Positions 16,396 to 24,549 of a stretch of 41,349 nucleotides of DNA are shown here, piece by piece. The first letter of the stretch is position 1. The number at the start of each line of letters is the position of its first letter. Made by a program: the position numbers and the translations under genes. The notes beneath the pieces were generated by a model. That model saw nothing but the letters and a program-made list of their open reading frames with translations. It searched no databases and was not told where the DNA came from. The stretch lies in the NCBI GenBank assembly GCA_045602005.1, contig JAZSAS010000035.1, positions 1 through 41,349 on the forward strand. The letters run 5' to 3'. This stretch comes from UMGS755 sp045602005 (GTDB lineage: Bacteria; Bacillota; Clostridia; UBA1381; UBA9506).

Positions 16396-17682
16396 TCAAA
16401 TGCCCATCCGTTTTGCAGCACTTTGAACACCCTGCTTAATTTTTTCCATATCCAGCGTTAAAAGCTCTCTGTCTTTCATAACCAGCTGTCCGCCAATCAT
16501 AGAAGTTACAACATGGCCGCCACAGCCGTTATAAACCACAGAAGAGACCGGATCATTCATAGGCTGCAGGGCTGGTTCATCTGCATCCAGTATAATCAAA
16601 TCTGCCCGATATCCCTGCTTCAGCTTGCCACATTCCTGTTCACGCCCCAAAGCCTTGGCGCCATTAACCGTTGCCATTTCCAAAACAGAAAGTGCCGGAA
16701 TCAGCGCCGGGTCAAGACGCATGCCTTTATGCAGAATAGCCGCCAGCTTCATTTCGCCGAACACATCAAGACAGTTGTTGCTCGCTGCACCATCAGTGCC
16801 CAATGCCACATTGATTTCCTTCCCCATGATTTCCTTAATGTTAGCCACACCGCTTGCCAGTTTTAAATTACTGGTGGGATTGTGCGCAATGCTCACATCA
16901 TGAGTCTTTAAAATATCCATATCATTTTCGCTTAAATAAACGCAATGTGCCGCATTGGCACGAACATTAAACACACCCATGTCACGCATGACTTCTGTAG
17001 GGGATTTGCCATATTGACTGTAGCAATCCCGGTTTTCCTTCATGGTTTCACTGAGATGAAGATGAATGCCTGTCCCGTCTTCCTGTGCCGCCTCTGCCAC
17101 ACGGCGAAGAGCCTCCCGACTGCAGGTATACACTGCATGAGCAGAATGCTCTACACGAATCAAACCGTCTCCGGCACCGTTAAAATCAGAAAACAGCTTT
17201 CTCGCTTCTGCAAGGCGTGGTTTATAATCATGGCCAGTGCCGGTTACACATCGGGAAATATTCATATTCACACCGGCATCAAGCACCGCACGAACGGTAG
17301 CCTCGCTGAAAAAGTACATATCTGCAAAAGCTGTTGTGCCTCTTTTAATCATCTCTGCGCAACCCAAAAGAGAACCATAATAAACCGCTTCGTCGTCCAG
17401 CTTGTCCTCAAGAGGGAAGATATGCTCAAAAAGCCAGGTATCAAGCGCCAAATCGTTGCCGCAACCTCGCAACAAGGTCATTGGCGAATGGGTATGGGCA
17501 TTGACCAGACCCGGCATTACAATGCCACCACGAGCATCAATATACCGGTCATATCCCCCCATGGTCTCTGTCTTTTCGCCCACATAGGAAATAGTCCGGT
17601 CCTCCACAAGCACACATCCCTTGTGGAGGACCTTATTTTCATCCATGGTAATCAGTAAACCGTTATCAATTAACGTTTTCAT
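16396..17682 (-). CDS. mtaD: 5-methylthioadenosine/S-adenosylhomocysteine deaminase family amidohydrolase
   Basis: Metal-dependent deaminase of the ATZ/TRZ group that converts SAH or MTA to the inosyl compounds and so recycles methylation by-products. The fold's ligands are visible: GLVNAHTHSPM (HxH at about 62-64), EHSAHAVYTC, HLHLSE (metal His), HCVYL, and LGTDGAASNN (metal Asp). 428 residues, full length. It starts only 2 bases after the recA stop, so it is coupled to recA, which is unusual but may reflect a long growth-linked operon. The exact substrate within the family is inferred from the best-known members. Confidence 0.88.
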   Translation of the reverse strand: MKTLIDNGLLITMDENKVLHKGCVLVEDRTISYVGEKTETMGGYDRYIDARGGIVMPGLVNAHTHSPMTLLRGCGNDLALDTWLFEHIFPLEDKLDDEAVYYGSLLGCAEMIKRGTTAFADMYFFSEATVRAVLDAGVNMNISRCVTGTGHDYKPRLAEARKLFSDFNGAGDGLIRVEHSAHAVYTCSREALRRVAEAAQEDGTGIHLHLSETMKENRDCYSQYGKSPTEVMRDMGVFNVRANAAHCVYLSENDMDILKTHDVSIAHNPTSNLKLASGVANIKEIMGKEINVALGTDGAASNNCLDVFGEMKLAAILHKGMRLDPALIPALSVLEMATVNGAKALGREQECGKLKQGYRADLIILDADEPALQPMNDPVSSVVYNGCGGHVVTSMIGGQLVMKDRELLTLDMEKIKQGVQSAAKRMGI

Positions 17683-17684
17683 GA

Positions 17685-18767
17685 TTATTCTCCTGTTGTC
17701 GCATCGGCAGATGCCACAGGTGTAAGCACCGCCGCACGCACTTTCTGTTCAATTTCTTCTAAAAGCTCGGCATGTTCTGTCAGATAGATTTTCGCATTTT
17801 CACGGCCCTGTCCCAAACGCAAATCGCCGTAGTTATACCATGCGCCGCTTTTTTGAACAATGTCCATTTCAGCAGCCACATCCAGCACACAACCCACCTG
17901 AGAAATGCCCTCACCATACATAATATCAAATTCTGCTTCACGGAAAGGCGGTGCCACCTTGTTTTTCACAACCTTGGCACGGGTACGCACGCCAATGCTC
18001 TCTGTACCCTTTTTAATGACCTCTTGTTTCCGCACTTCAAGACGAACAGAAGCATAGAATTTCAAGGCACGGCCGCCTGTGGTTACCTCAGGATTTCCGT
18101 ATATAACGCCAACCTTTTCACGGAGCTGGTTGATGAAGATTGCAACCGTGTTAGACTTGCTGATTACACCGGCCAGTTTTCTCAAGGCCTGGCTCATTAA
18201 ACGGGCATGAAGACCCACGTGAGATTCGCCCATTTCGCCCTCAATTTCAGCCTTGGGCACCAATGCCGCCACAGAGTCAACCACCAATAAATCTATCGCA
18301 CCGCTTCTGGCAAGCATTTCGGCAATTTCTAAAGCCTGTTCACCGGTGTCAGGCTGTGCCACCAACAAATCATCCACATTCACACCCAGTTTTTCAGCAT
18401 AAACCGGGTCTAGTGCATGTTCTGCATCAATAAAAGCAACCGTGCCGCCATTTTTCTGAGCCTCTGCCACACAGTGGAGAGAAACCGTGGTTTTACCAGA
18501 GGATTCCGGCCCGTAAATCTCCACAATCCTGCCCTTGGGCAGTCCTCCGATTCCCAGTGCCAAATCCAAACTTAAAGCACCGGTGGAAATGGCTTCTACG
18601 TTCAGCCGTGTGTCACTTCCAAGCCGCATCAATGCGCCCTTGCCATAGGCTTTTTCAATTTGGCGCATGGCCATGTCAAGAGCTTCTTGTTTTTCATCTT
18701 GAGAAGTTTTCTTCACAATGGGTTCTATCACCTTTTTATTAGATGCCGGCGGTCTCTTATCGTTCAT
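17685..18767 (-). CDS. recA: Recombinase RecA
   Basis: RecA strand-exchange ATPase of homologous recombination and the SOS response. Walker A GPESSGKT at about 86-93, Walker B LLVVDSVAAL, DNA-binding loops around GEMGESHVGLHARLMSQALRKL and FINQLREKVGVIYGNPEVTTGG. The 360-residue protein is complete. It follows cinA by 30 bases, the common cinA-recA arrangement. I see no LexA-type box near the presumed operon promoter at 20673-20701, nor directly before recA. Confidence 0.98.
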   Translation of the reverse strand: MNDKRPPASNKKVIEPIVKKTSQDEKQEALDMAMRQIEKAYGKGALMRLGSDTRLNVEAISTGALSLDLALGIGGLPKGRIVEIYGPESSGKTTVSLHCVAEAQKNGGTVAFIDAEHALDPVYAEKLGVNVDDLLVAQPDTGEQALEIAEMLARSGAIDLLVVDSVAALVPKAEIEGEMGESHVGLHARLMSQALRKLAGVISKSNTVAIFINQLREKVGVIYGNPEVTTGGRALKFYASVRLEVRKQEVIKKGTESIGVRTRAKVVKNKVAPPFREAEFDIMYGEGISQVGCVLDVAAEMDIVQKSGAWYNYGDLRLGQGRENAKIYLTEHAELLEEIEQKVRAAVLTPVASADATTGE

Positions 18768-18797
18768 TTCATTTTCCTCACTTTTTCATTGGTTTTA

Positions 18798-20024
18798 TCA
18801 TAACACGGCAAGAATCCTCTTGCGTATTTCATTTAAAGCATGCATCACAGCACCCTGACGGATTTTATCCCGATTGCCGTGGAGATTCAGTTCCTGAACA
18901 GTCACTTCACCCCGGAAGCAAACACCAATATACACAAGCCCAACCGGTTTTTCTTCCGTCCCGCCATCAGGGCCGGCAATGCCGGTAATTGACACACCAA
19001 TGTCAGCGTTTGCTGCTTTTTGAATGCCCCTGGCCATTTCTTCAGCCGTTTGACAGCTGACAGCACCAACAGTTTTTAATGTCTGTTCCGAAACACCCAA
19101 ATATTTTATTTTTGCCTCGTTAGAATAGGTAATAATACTTTCCTTTAGCGCCGCTGAAATGCCCGGCACATCTCCCAATGCCGCTGTCAGCCGTCCCGCT
19201 GTGCAAGATTCTGCACAAGCAACTGTCAACCCATTGTCAAGGAGCAAGGCTGCGACGGTCTTGACCATGTCCTGTTCATCATAGCCATAAATATAATCTC
19301 CCAGCCGCATCACAAGTTCCTGCTCCACAGGTTCAATGAGCCTCGCTGCTTCTGCCTCAGAGGCCGCCTTGGCAGCAATGCGCAGCGTAACCTCATTATC
19401 CTTAGCATAGGGTGCAACGGTGGGATTGGCACAAGCCATTAAATCTGAAACCAGTTCGCCGACTCTAGCCTCACCTATACCAAATAAACGAACCACTTTT
19501 TCTGCCATAACAAAATCGGATTTTTTCCGCAAATAGGGCTCCACCAGTTCTGTGAACATAGGCTCAAGCTCCCGGGGCGGTCCGGGTAATAAAACGGCAA
19601 TTTTCCCGTCCTTTTCCAAAAGCACACCGGGCGCCGTTCCACAGCTGTTTTCAAGAATGATTGCCCCTTCCGGAATAAGTGCCTGCTTTTGGTTGCTCAC
19701 AGGCGCTTTTTTCTTGAGATATAACTCAATTTGTTCGGCAATTTCTTTATGAAAAAGCAGCGGAACATGAAAATACTCCGCTACAGTTTCTTTTGTTAAA
19801 TCATCCTCCGTGGGGCCCAAGCCGCCGGAGAAAATCACAAGGTCTGCCCGTGAAAATGCAAGACGAATGGCCTCTGTCAGTCGGCTTCGGTTGTCTCCCA
19901 CAACTGTCTGATAATACATATCAATTCCCAGACTAAACAAACGCTGGGACAAAAAACGGGCGTTGGTGTTCACGATATCACCCACCAAAAGCTCCGTTCC
20001 CACAGCAATGATTTCCGCCTTCAT
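18798..20024 (-). CDS. cinA: CinA: competence/damage-inducible protein, NMN amidase
   Basis: Two-domain CinA: N-terminal MoaB/MogA-like domain (residues 1 to about 170, ADP-ribose pyrophosphatase or COG1058 part, with IIAVGTELLVGDIVNTN and SGGLGPTEDDLTKET) and C-terminal nicotinamide-nucleotide amidohydrolase (about 250-408, with AESCTAGRLTAALGDVPG and SITGIAGPDGGTEEKPVG). It helps recycle NMN in pyridine nucleotide salvage. 408 residues, complete. It sits between the DUF6106 gene (26 bases) and recA (30 bases). Confidence 0.96.
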   Translation of the reverse strand: MKAEIIAVGTELLVGDIVNTNARFLSQRLFSLGIDMYYQTVVGDNRSRLTEAIRLAFSRADLVIFSGGLGPTEDDLTKETVAEYFHVPLLFHKEIAEQIELYLKKKAPVSNQKQALIPEGAIILENSCGTAPGVLLEKDGKIAVLLPGPPRELEPMFTELVEPYLRKKSDFVMAEKVVRLFGIGEARVGELVSDLMACANPTVAPYAKDNEVTLRIAAKAASEAEAARLIEPVEQELVMRLGDYIYGYDEQDMVKTVAALLLDNGLTVACAESCTAGRLTAALGDVPGISAALKESIITYSNEAKIKYLGVSEQTLKTVGAVSCQTAEEMARGIQKAANADIGVSITGIAGPDGGTEEKPVGLVYIGVCFRGEVTVQELNLHGNRDKIRQGAVMHALNEIRKRILAVL

Positions 20025-20050
20025 GGTTTCCCCTCTTTCGAGATTTGTTT

Positions 20051-20611
20051 TTATTCTGCCGATTCCTTATCTGCCGGCATATCCTCCGGGTCAACGTTCA
20101 CGCTATGGGGGTTCATTTTTTTCATAGCCTCCAGCAGCTTTGCCGGCGGCTGAAAGGTCAGCCGAATCCGCTTGCCGTCAGATGAGAAAATCACATGATA
20201 AATATGTCTCTGTGTCTCATCAAACACTGCTCTATATTTCTTTGAAAAATGATCGTTTTCAAAATCCTGCTTGTAGGTCGTGTTAGCATCCGAAGCCATA
20301 ACTTCAATGTCTCTGACCTTCAGGCTTACCATCCGTTTTCTGGACCTTTGCGCCTTTACAATGTCAATATCCAAATCACCGTTGGTAAAAATGTACTCAT
20401 ATTCCACATTGAAATTTCTCAGTAAAACCACAAGACCGTATACCACTCCGGCAAGCGCCACAAAAACATAGGAGCGCAGAATGGGTATGGCTGAAAAAAA
20501 CATGATAACAACAATGCTGACCAAAACGGCAGCCAGAACCAGTCCCAGTTTCTTAGCAACATCAACCCCCGAAGGTTTTTTGCGTATTAAATACTCGAGA
20601 AAAACGTCCAT
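20051..20611 (-). CDS. DUF6106-type membrane protein
   Basis: Looks like the clostridial DUF6106 family; function unknown. Near the N-terminus are two adjacent membrane helices (about residues 20-42 and 47-64 from the chosen start), then a soluble domain with VEYEYIFTNGDLDID and RKRMVSLKVRDIEVMA, typical of PH-like membrane-associated domains. I choose the ATG at 20611 (MDVFLEYLIRKKP) as start; the longer frame begins with GTG at 20653 without a good ribosome site. It is the first gene of the cinA-recA run. Confidence 0.75.
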   Translation of the reverse strand: MDVFLEYLIRKKPSGVDVAKKLGLVLAAVLVSIVVIMFFSAIPILRSYVFVALAGVVYGLVVLLRNFNVEYEYIFTNGDLDIDIVKAQRSRKRMVSLKVRDIEVMASDANTTYKQDFENDHFSKKYRAVFDETQRHIYHVIFSSDGKRIRLTFQPPAKLLEAMKKMNPHSVNVDPEDMPADKESAE

Positions 20612-20672
20612 TTCCATCCTCATTTCTGTTACTTTTCTGTGCAGCTGTGCCACACCAGTTTTTTCTATTTAA

Positions 20673-20701
20673 AGTATATCACAATTCCCCGCACATTTCA
20701 A
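20673..20701 (-). promoter_or_regulatory. Sigma-A promoter for the cinA-recA run
   Basis: Minus-strand TTGAAA (20696-20701), 17 bp, TATACT (20673-20678) with an extended -10 (TGA directly before TATACT). It sits just after the 5-FCL gene and probably drives eight genes to 12234. Confidence 0.75.
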
Positions 20702-20718
20702 TGTGCCAAAAAACTTTT

Positions 20719-21276
20719 TTACAGATTATTCACAACACCGTTTTCTGTTATCAGATAGTCCATTTGTATATCAAAATTTTCCATCGGCAAGGAATCTGTC
20801 AGGCAGATTTCATAACATAAACCTATTTTGATTGCTGATTGACACTTAGGCAAATACCGGTCATAATAACCGCCTCCATAACCGAGACGGGTCATATCCC
20901 TGCCGAATGCACAACCGGGAACTAACACAAGGTCAAACCTTTCAGGCAAAACCGGTTTTGTTTCCTCCGGCTCTAAAATTCCATAAGTGCCCGGGCGCAA
21001 CTGTTCCAAGGTCTCCACTTGATATGCCGTCATGACACCGCCCTTTTCACATTTAGGCAAAGCCACGGTTTTTCCCAGGTTCAAAAGCCGCCAAATCAAA
21101 TCCCGTGTTTCCGGTTCATTGCGAAAAGCCGCATAAAGCATAATAACAGTCAGATTCTTATCTTCAATCAACTGAAGAACGTAAGACGCAATCCGGCTAG
21201 ACCAGTCTGCCAGTTTTTCTGCCGGCTGATTGTTTCGCAGCGCTATATATTGTTTTCTGAGTGCCTGCTTGGTCAT
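20719..21276 (-). CDS. 5-formyltetrahydrofolate cyclo-ligase
   Basis: ATP-dependent 5-FCL (MTHFS, YqgN-type) that returns 5-formyl-THF to 5,10-methenyl-THF. Motifs: basic N-terminus TKQALRKQYIALR, Y-AFRNEPET, PKCEKGG, and the signature LVPGCAFGRDMTRLGYGGGYYDRYL. I start at 21276, where its ATG overlaps the ymdB stop as ATGA, a standard coupling; the frame to 21285 adds three residues. 185 residues, complete. Confidence 0.93.
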   Translation of the reverse strand: MTKQALRKQYIALRNNQPAEKLADWSSRIASYVLQLIEDKNLTVIMLYAAFRNEPETRDLIWRLLNLGKTVALPKCEKGGVMTAYQVETLEQLRPGTYGILEPEETKPVLPERFDLVLVPGCAFGRDMTRLGYGGGYYDRYLPKCQSAIKIGLCYEICLTDSLPMENFDIQMDYLITENGVVNNL

Positions 21277-22037
21277 CGAATGCAAATCGTTTCCACCTCC
21301 GTGGTTTTGCCGCTATCATTCACTCGAAATACAGCACCGCACAGCTGAGATTTTCCGTCAGCAAACTCAAACCGCCTGGGAATGCAGGTTAAAAACCGTT
21401 CCAATGTAATCTCCTTTTTCACACCCAGACAGGAATACAAAGGACCTGTCATGCCGATATCTGTTATATAACCGGTTCCCTTGGGCAGCACCCACCCATC
21501 TGCCGTCTGCACATGGGTGTGGGTGCCAAACACAGCCGTCACACGGCCATCTAAATACCAGCCCATAGAAATTTTTTCACTGGTGGCTTCGGCGTGAAAA
21601 TCCACAAAATAAAGGTCAGCCTTTGTTTGTTCCAGTACCCTGTCAATGCCCCGAAAAGGGCAATCCATATAATCCATATAAATCCGACCCATTGCACTAA
21701 TAACCGCGATGCGCTTGCCGCACTTCTCTACCACGGTCACACCCTTACCCGGTGTGCCTTGAGGGAAATTCACCGGACGAATCACTCGGGAATGATTCAC
21801 CAAAAGGCTTGCCGCCTCTTTTTGCCGAAAGGTATGATTGCCAAGGGTGATAACATCAGCACCGCCCTCCAGCAAAAGCTCTGCCTTGCGCCGGGTGATG
21901 CCGTTATTTGAGCAGGCATTTTCACCGTTGACAATACAGAAATCTATTTCATATTGCCGCTTAATTTCATCAATCTGTTCTAAGAACATGTTGGTTCCGC
22001 CGTCACCAACGATATCGCCGATTGCCAATATATTCAT
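21273..22037 (-). CDS. ymdB: TIGR00282 family metallophosphoesterase YmdB
   Basis: Di-metal phosphodiesterase that acts on 2',3'-cyclic nucleotides and controls motility-to-biofilm and late developmental choices in Bacillus. Metal-binding motifs are visible: GDIVGDGG, VNGENACSNNGIT, GNHTF, DFHAEATSEK and GTHTHVQTADG. 254 residues. Overlaps the next gene by four bases (ATGA). An extended -10 promoter (TGGTACAAT) lies 30 bases upstream. Confidence 0.95.
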   Translation of the reverse strand: MNILAIGDIVGDGGTNMFLEQIDEIKRQYEIDFCIVNGENACSNNGITRRKAELLLEGGADVITLGNHTFRQKEAASLLVNHSRVIRPVNFPQGTPGKGVTVVEKCGKRIAVISAMGRIYMDYMDCPFRGIDRVLEQTKADLYFVDFHAEATSEKISMGWYLDGRVTAVFGTHTHVQTADGWVLPKGTGYITDIGMTGPLYSCLGVKKEITLERFLTCIPRRFEFADGKSQLCGAVFRVNDSGKTTEVETICIR

Positions 22038-22068
22038 GGTTTCTCTCCGTTCTGTTTCAGATATATTT

Positions 22069-22077
22069 ATTGTACCA
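22069..22077 (-). promoter_or_regulatory. Extended -10 promoter for ymdB
   Basis: Minus-strand TGGTACAAT with TACAAT at 22069-22074; the -35 is weak (TTTTCA). Confidence 0.5.
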
Positions 22078-22132
22078 CAGTTCCTGAATTTTGAAAAGGC
22101 ATTTTTAAAATTTATATATTCACAAACAGCTT

Positions 22133-22164
22133 AAAAACCGCTGACATAATTGTCAGCGGTTTTT
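22133..22164 (-). terminator. Bidirectional terminator after ackA
   Basis: A perfect 14-bp stem (AAAAACCGCTGACA with its complement), 4-base loop, flanked by A and T runs on both sides. It ends pta-ackA before the ymdB promoter. Confidence 0.92.
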
Positions 22165-22177
22165 GTTTAAAAAAGTT

Positions 22178-23374
22178 TTATTTTGTTAAAAGCTTCTTGG
22201 TATCAAGAGCAATGGTTAATTCCTCATTCGTGGGAATAACAAAACTTCTGACCTTTGCGCCGTCTTTTGTAATTTCCACTTCCTTGCCTCTTGAGTCGTT
22301 CTTTTCAGAATCAACACCAATTCCCATAAACTCCATATTAGAGAGAATGCGTTCACGCATTGCAATGCTGTTTTCGCCCACACCGGCAGTGAACACCAGA
22401 GCATCAACACCGCCCATAGCGGCAGCATAGTAACCAATGTAGCGTTTCACGCTGTATTCAAACATATCCAGCGCCAACTGACATTTCTTATCGCCATTCT
22501 TAGCACCGGCTTCCAAATCGCGGAAGTCGCTGGAGAGACCGGAAATGCCAAACACACCGGATTTCTTATTCAGCATGGCATCGGTTTCAGAAACTGACAG
22601 ACCCTCTTTTTCCATAATAAAGGTTACAATTGCGGGGTCAATCACACCGGAACGAGTGCCCATAGGAACGCCGGCAAGCGGTGTAAAGCCCATGGAGGTG
22701 TCAACTGATTTGCCCTTGTTCACCGCAGTGATTGAAGAACCATTACCCAAATGCAGGGTGATAATCTTCAGTTTCTCAATGGGGCGACCCATCATGGCAG
22801 CACAGCGGTTTGCCACATAGTAATGTGATGTACCATGGAATCCATATTTTCTGATTTTATATTTATCATAGTATTCATAAGGCAGTGCATACATATAAGC
22901 CTCAGCCGGCATCGTTTGATGGAATGCTGTGTCAAACACCGCAACCATAGGAACACCGGGCATTGCTTTCTGGCACGCCTCAATACCAATCAGGTTGGCA
23001 GGATTATGAAGAGGAGCCAGCATGCTGCACTCATCAATCTTTTTCTTTACATCATCGTCAACAACAACAGACTGATTGAAATATTCACCGCCATGAACCA
23101 CACGGTGACCCACTGCATCAATGGCACTCATGTCGGCAATAACACCATGATTTTTGTCAACCAGAGCATCAATCACCATTTTGATTGCATCGGAATGGTC
23201 CTTCATGGGAGATTCTAAGGTCACGGTATCCTGACCACTGGGAGTATGTTTCAGGCACGAACCCTCAATGCCGATTCTTTCGCACAGACCCTTGGCCATA
23301 ACTGCCTGTGTGTCCATGTCAATGAGCTGATATTTCAGCGAGGAGCTGCCTGCATTAATCACTAAAACATTCAT
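22178..23374 (-). CDS. ackA: Acetate kinase
   Basis: Makes ATP and acetate from acetyl phosphate, the second step of the Pta-AckA overflow path. Motifs: VLVINAGSSSLKYQL, GHRVVHGGE, HLGNGSSITAV, MGFTPLAGVPMGTRSG, FTAGVGENS. The ATG at 23374 is chosen because AAGGAGG lies 9 bases before it; the upstream extension to 23413 overlaps pta. 398 residues, complete. 14 bases after pta, so the two are co-transcribed. Confidence 0.98.
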   Translation of the reverse strand: MNVLVINAGSSSLKYQLIDMDTQAVMAKGLCERIGIEGSCLKHTPSGQDTVTLESPMKDHSDAIKMVIDALVDKNHGVIADMSAIDAVGHRVVHGGEYFNQSVVVDDDVKKKIDECSMLAPLHNPANLIGIEACQKAMPGVPMVAVFDTAFHQTMPAEAYMYALPYEYYDKYKIRKYGFHGTSHYYVANRCAAMMGRPIEKLKIITLHLGNGSSITAVNKGKSVDTSMGFTPLAGVPMGTRSGVIDPAIVTFIMEKEGLSVSETDAMLNKKSGVFGISGLSSDFRDLEAGAKNGDKKCQLALDMFEYSVKRYIGYYAAAMGGVDALVFTAGVGENSIAMRERILSNMEFMGIGVDSEKNDSRGKEVEITKDGAKVRSFVIPTNEELTIALDTKKLLTK

Positions 23375-23388
23375 GTCAAAATGCCTCC

Positions 23389-24384
23389 TTACACGTTCTG
23401 TGCCTGTACACAAGTGATGGCAACAACACCGACAATATCATCAGCGGTGCAACCACGAGACAGGTCATTGATAGGCTTGGCAATACCCTGAGTAATAGGA
23501 CCATAAGCTTCTGCCTTGCCCAGTCTCTGAGCCAGCTTGTAACCAATGTTTCCTGCATTTAAGTCGGGGAACACCAAAACGTTAGCCTTGCCAGCAACTG
23601 TTGATTCAGGCGCTTTAGACTTGCCCACAGACTCAACAATAGCAGCATCCAGCTGCAGTTCGCCATCGAGGCTTAAATCAGGTCTCTTCTCTTTCGCCAG
23701 TCTGGTAGCCTCAACAACCTTATCAACCAGAGGATCTTTAGCACTGCCATAGGTGGAGAAAGAAAGCAGTGCAACGTTGGGCTCTGCTTCAACTAAGTCT
23801 TTAAAGCTTTTAGCAGAAGAAATAGCAATTTCAGAAAGCTCTTCTGCGTTAGGATTCATCACAAGACCGCTGTCGCCGAAAACAAAGGTTCCGTTTTCAC
23901 CATACTCACAATCAGGCACACAGATAACGAAAAATGCAGAAACCAGCTTCGCATCAGGAGCGGTTTTAACCGTTTGCAGTGCACTTCTCAAAACATTTGA
24001 GGTGGAGTTAACAGCGCCGGCAACCATACCGTCGGCTTCGCCGTTTTTAACCAGCATGCAACCAAAATATAAGGTGTTCTTCATGGTTTCTCTGGCTTGT
24101 TCCAATGTGATGCCTTTTTTCTTTCTCATTTCACAGAACTGTTCAGAAAAAGCATCATATTTATCAGAATTAATGGGGTTAATCACCTGTGCACCGGAGA
24201 TATCATGACCAACGGCCTTCTCAGCGATTACCTTTTCGTCACCCAACAGAATGATGTTGGCAATGCCCTCTTTCAAAACCTTTTCCGCTGCTTCAATGGT
24301 GCGGATTTCTTCACCCTCAGCCAAAACGATGGTTTTCTTTTCCATCATGGCACGTTCTTTGATTCTGTCCAAAAATTGACTCAC
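23389..24384 (-). CDS. pta: Phosphate acetyltransferase
   Basis: Converts acetyl-CoA and phosphate to acetyl phosphate. The short 331-residue form without regulatory N-terminal domains, as in Firmicutes. Family motifs: VLAEGEEIRTIEAA, ADGMVAGAVNSTSNVLRSALQ, FGDSGLVMNPN, FSTYGSAKDP, LVFPDLNAGNIGYKLAQRL and AYGPITQGIAKPINDLSRGC. The start is GTG with GGAGG 8 bases upstream. First gene of pta-ackA. Confidence 0.97.
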   Translation of the reverse strand: MSQFLDRIKERAMMEKKTIVLAEGEEIRTIEAAEKVLKEGIANIILLGDEKVIAEKAVGHDISGAQVINPINSDKYDAFSEQFCEMRKKKGITLEQARETMKNTLYFGCMLVKNGEADGMVAGAVNSTSNVLRSALQTVKTAPDAKLVSAFFVICVPDCEYGENGTFVFGDSGLVMNPNAEELSEIAISSAKSFKDLVEAEPNVALLSFSTYGSAKDPLVDKVVEATRLAKEKRPDLSLDGELQLDAAIVESVGKSKAPESTVAGKANVLVFPDLNAGNIGYKLAQRLGKAEAYGPITQGIAKPINDLSRGCTADDIVGVVAITCVQAQNV

Positions 24385-24432
24385 AACTATTTCCTCCTCT
24401 TATTTTAAATCCTCATTTGTATCCAAACAATT

Positions 24433-24461
24433 ATTATACATAATTTTTAAAATTTCCGCAA
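24433..24461 (-). promoter_or_regulatory. Sigma-A promoter for pta-ackA
   Basis: Minus-strand TTGCGG (24456-24461), 17 bp, TATAAT (24433-24438). Confidence 0.75.
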
Positions 24462-24462
24462 G

Positions 24463-24493
24463 AAAAAACTGGCTAAAAACAAACGTTTTTGGC
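24463..24493 (-). terminator. Terminator after metG
   Basis: Stem GCCAAAAAC/GTTTTTAGC with one mismatch and a 4-base loop, followed on the minus strand by TTTTTT. It is immediately upstream of the pta -35. Confidence 0.65.
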
Positions 24494-24549
24494 TTTATTT
24501 CCCTTTAAAAGATGTTTCCGCCTGTAAAAGAACCGTTTTTAGCAATCTA

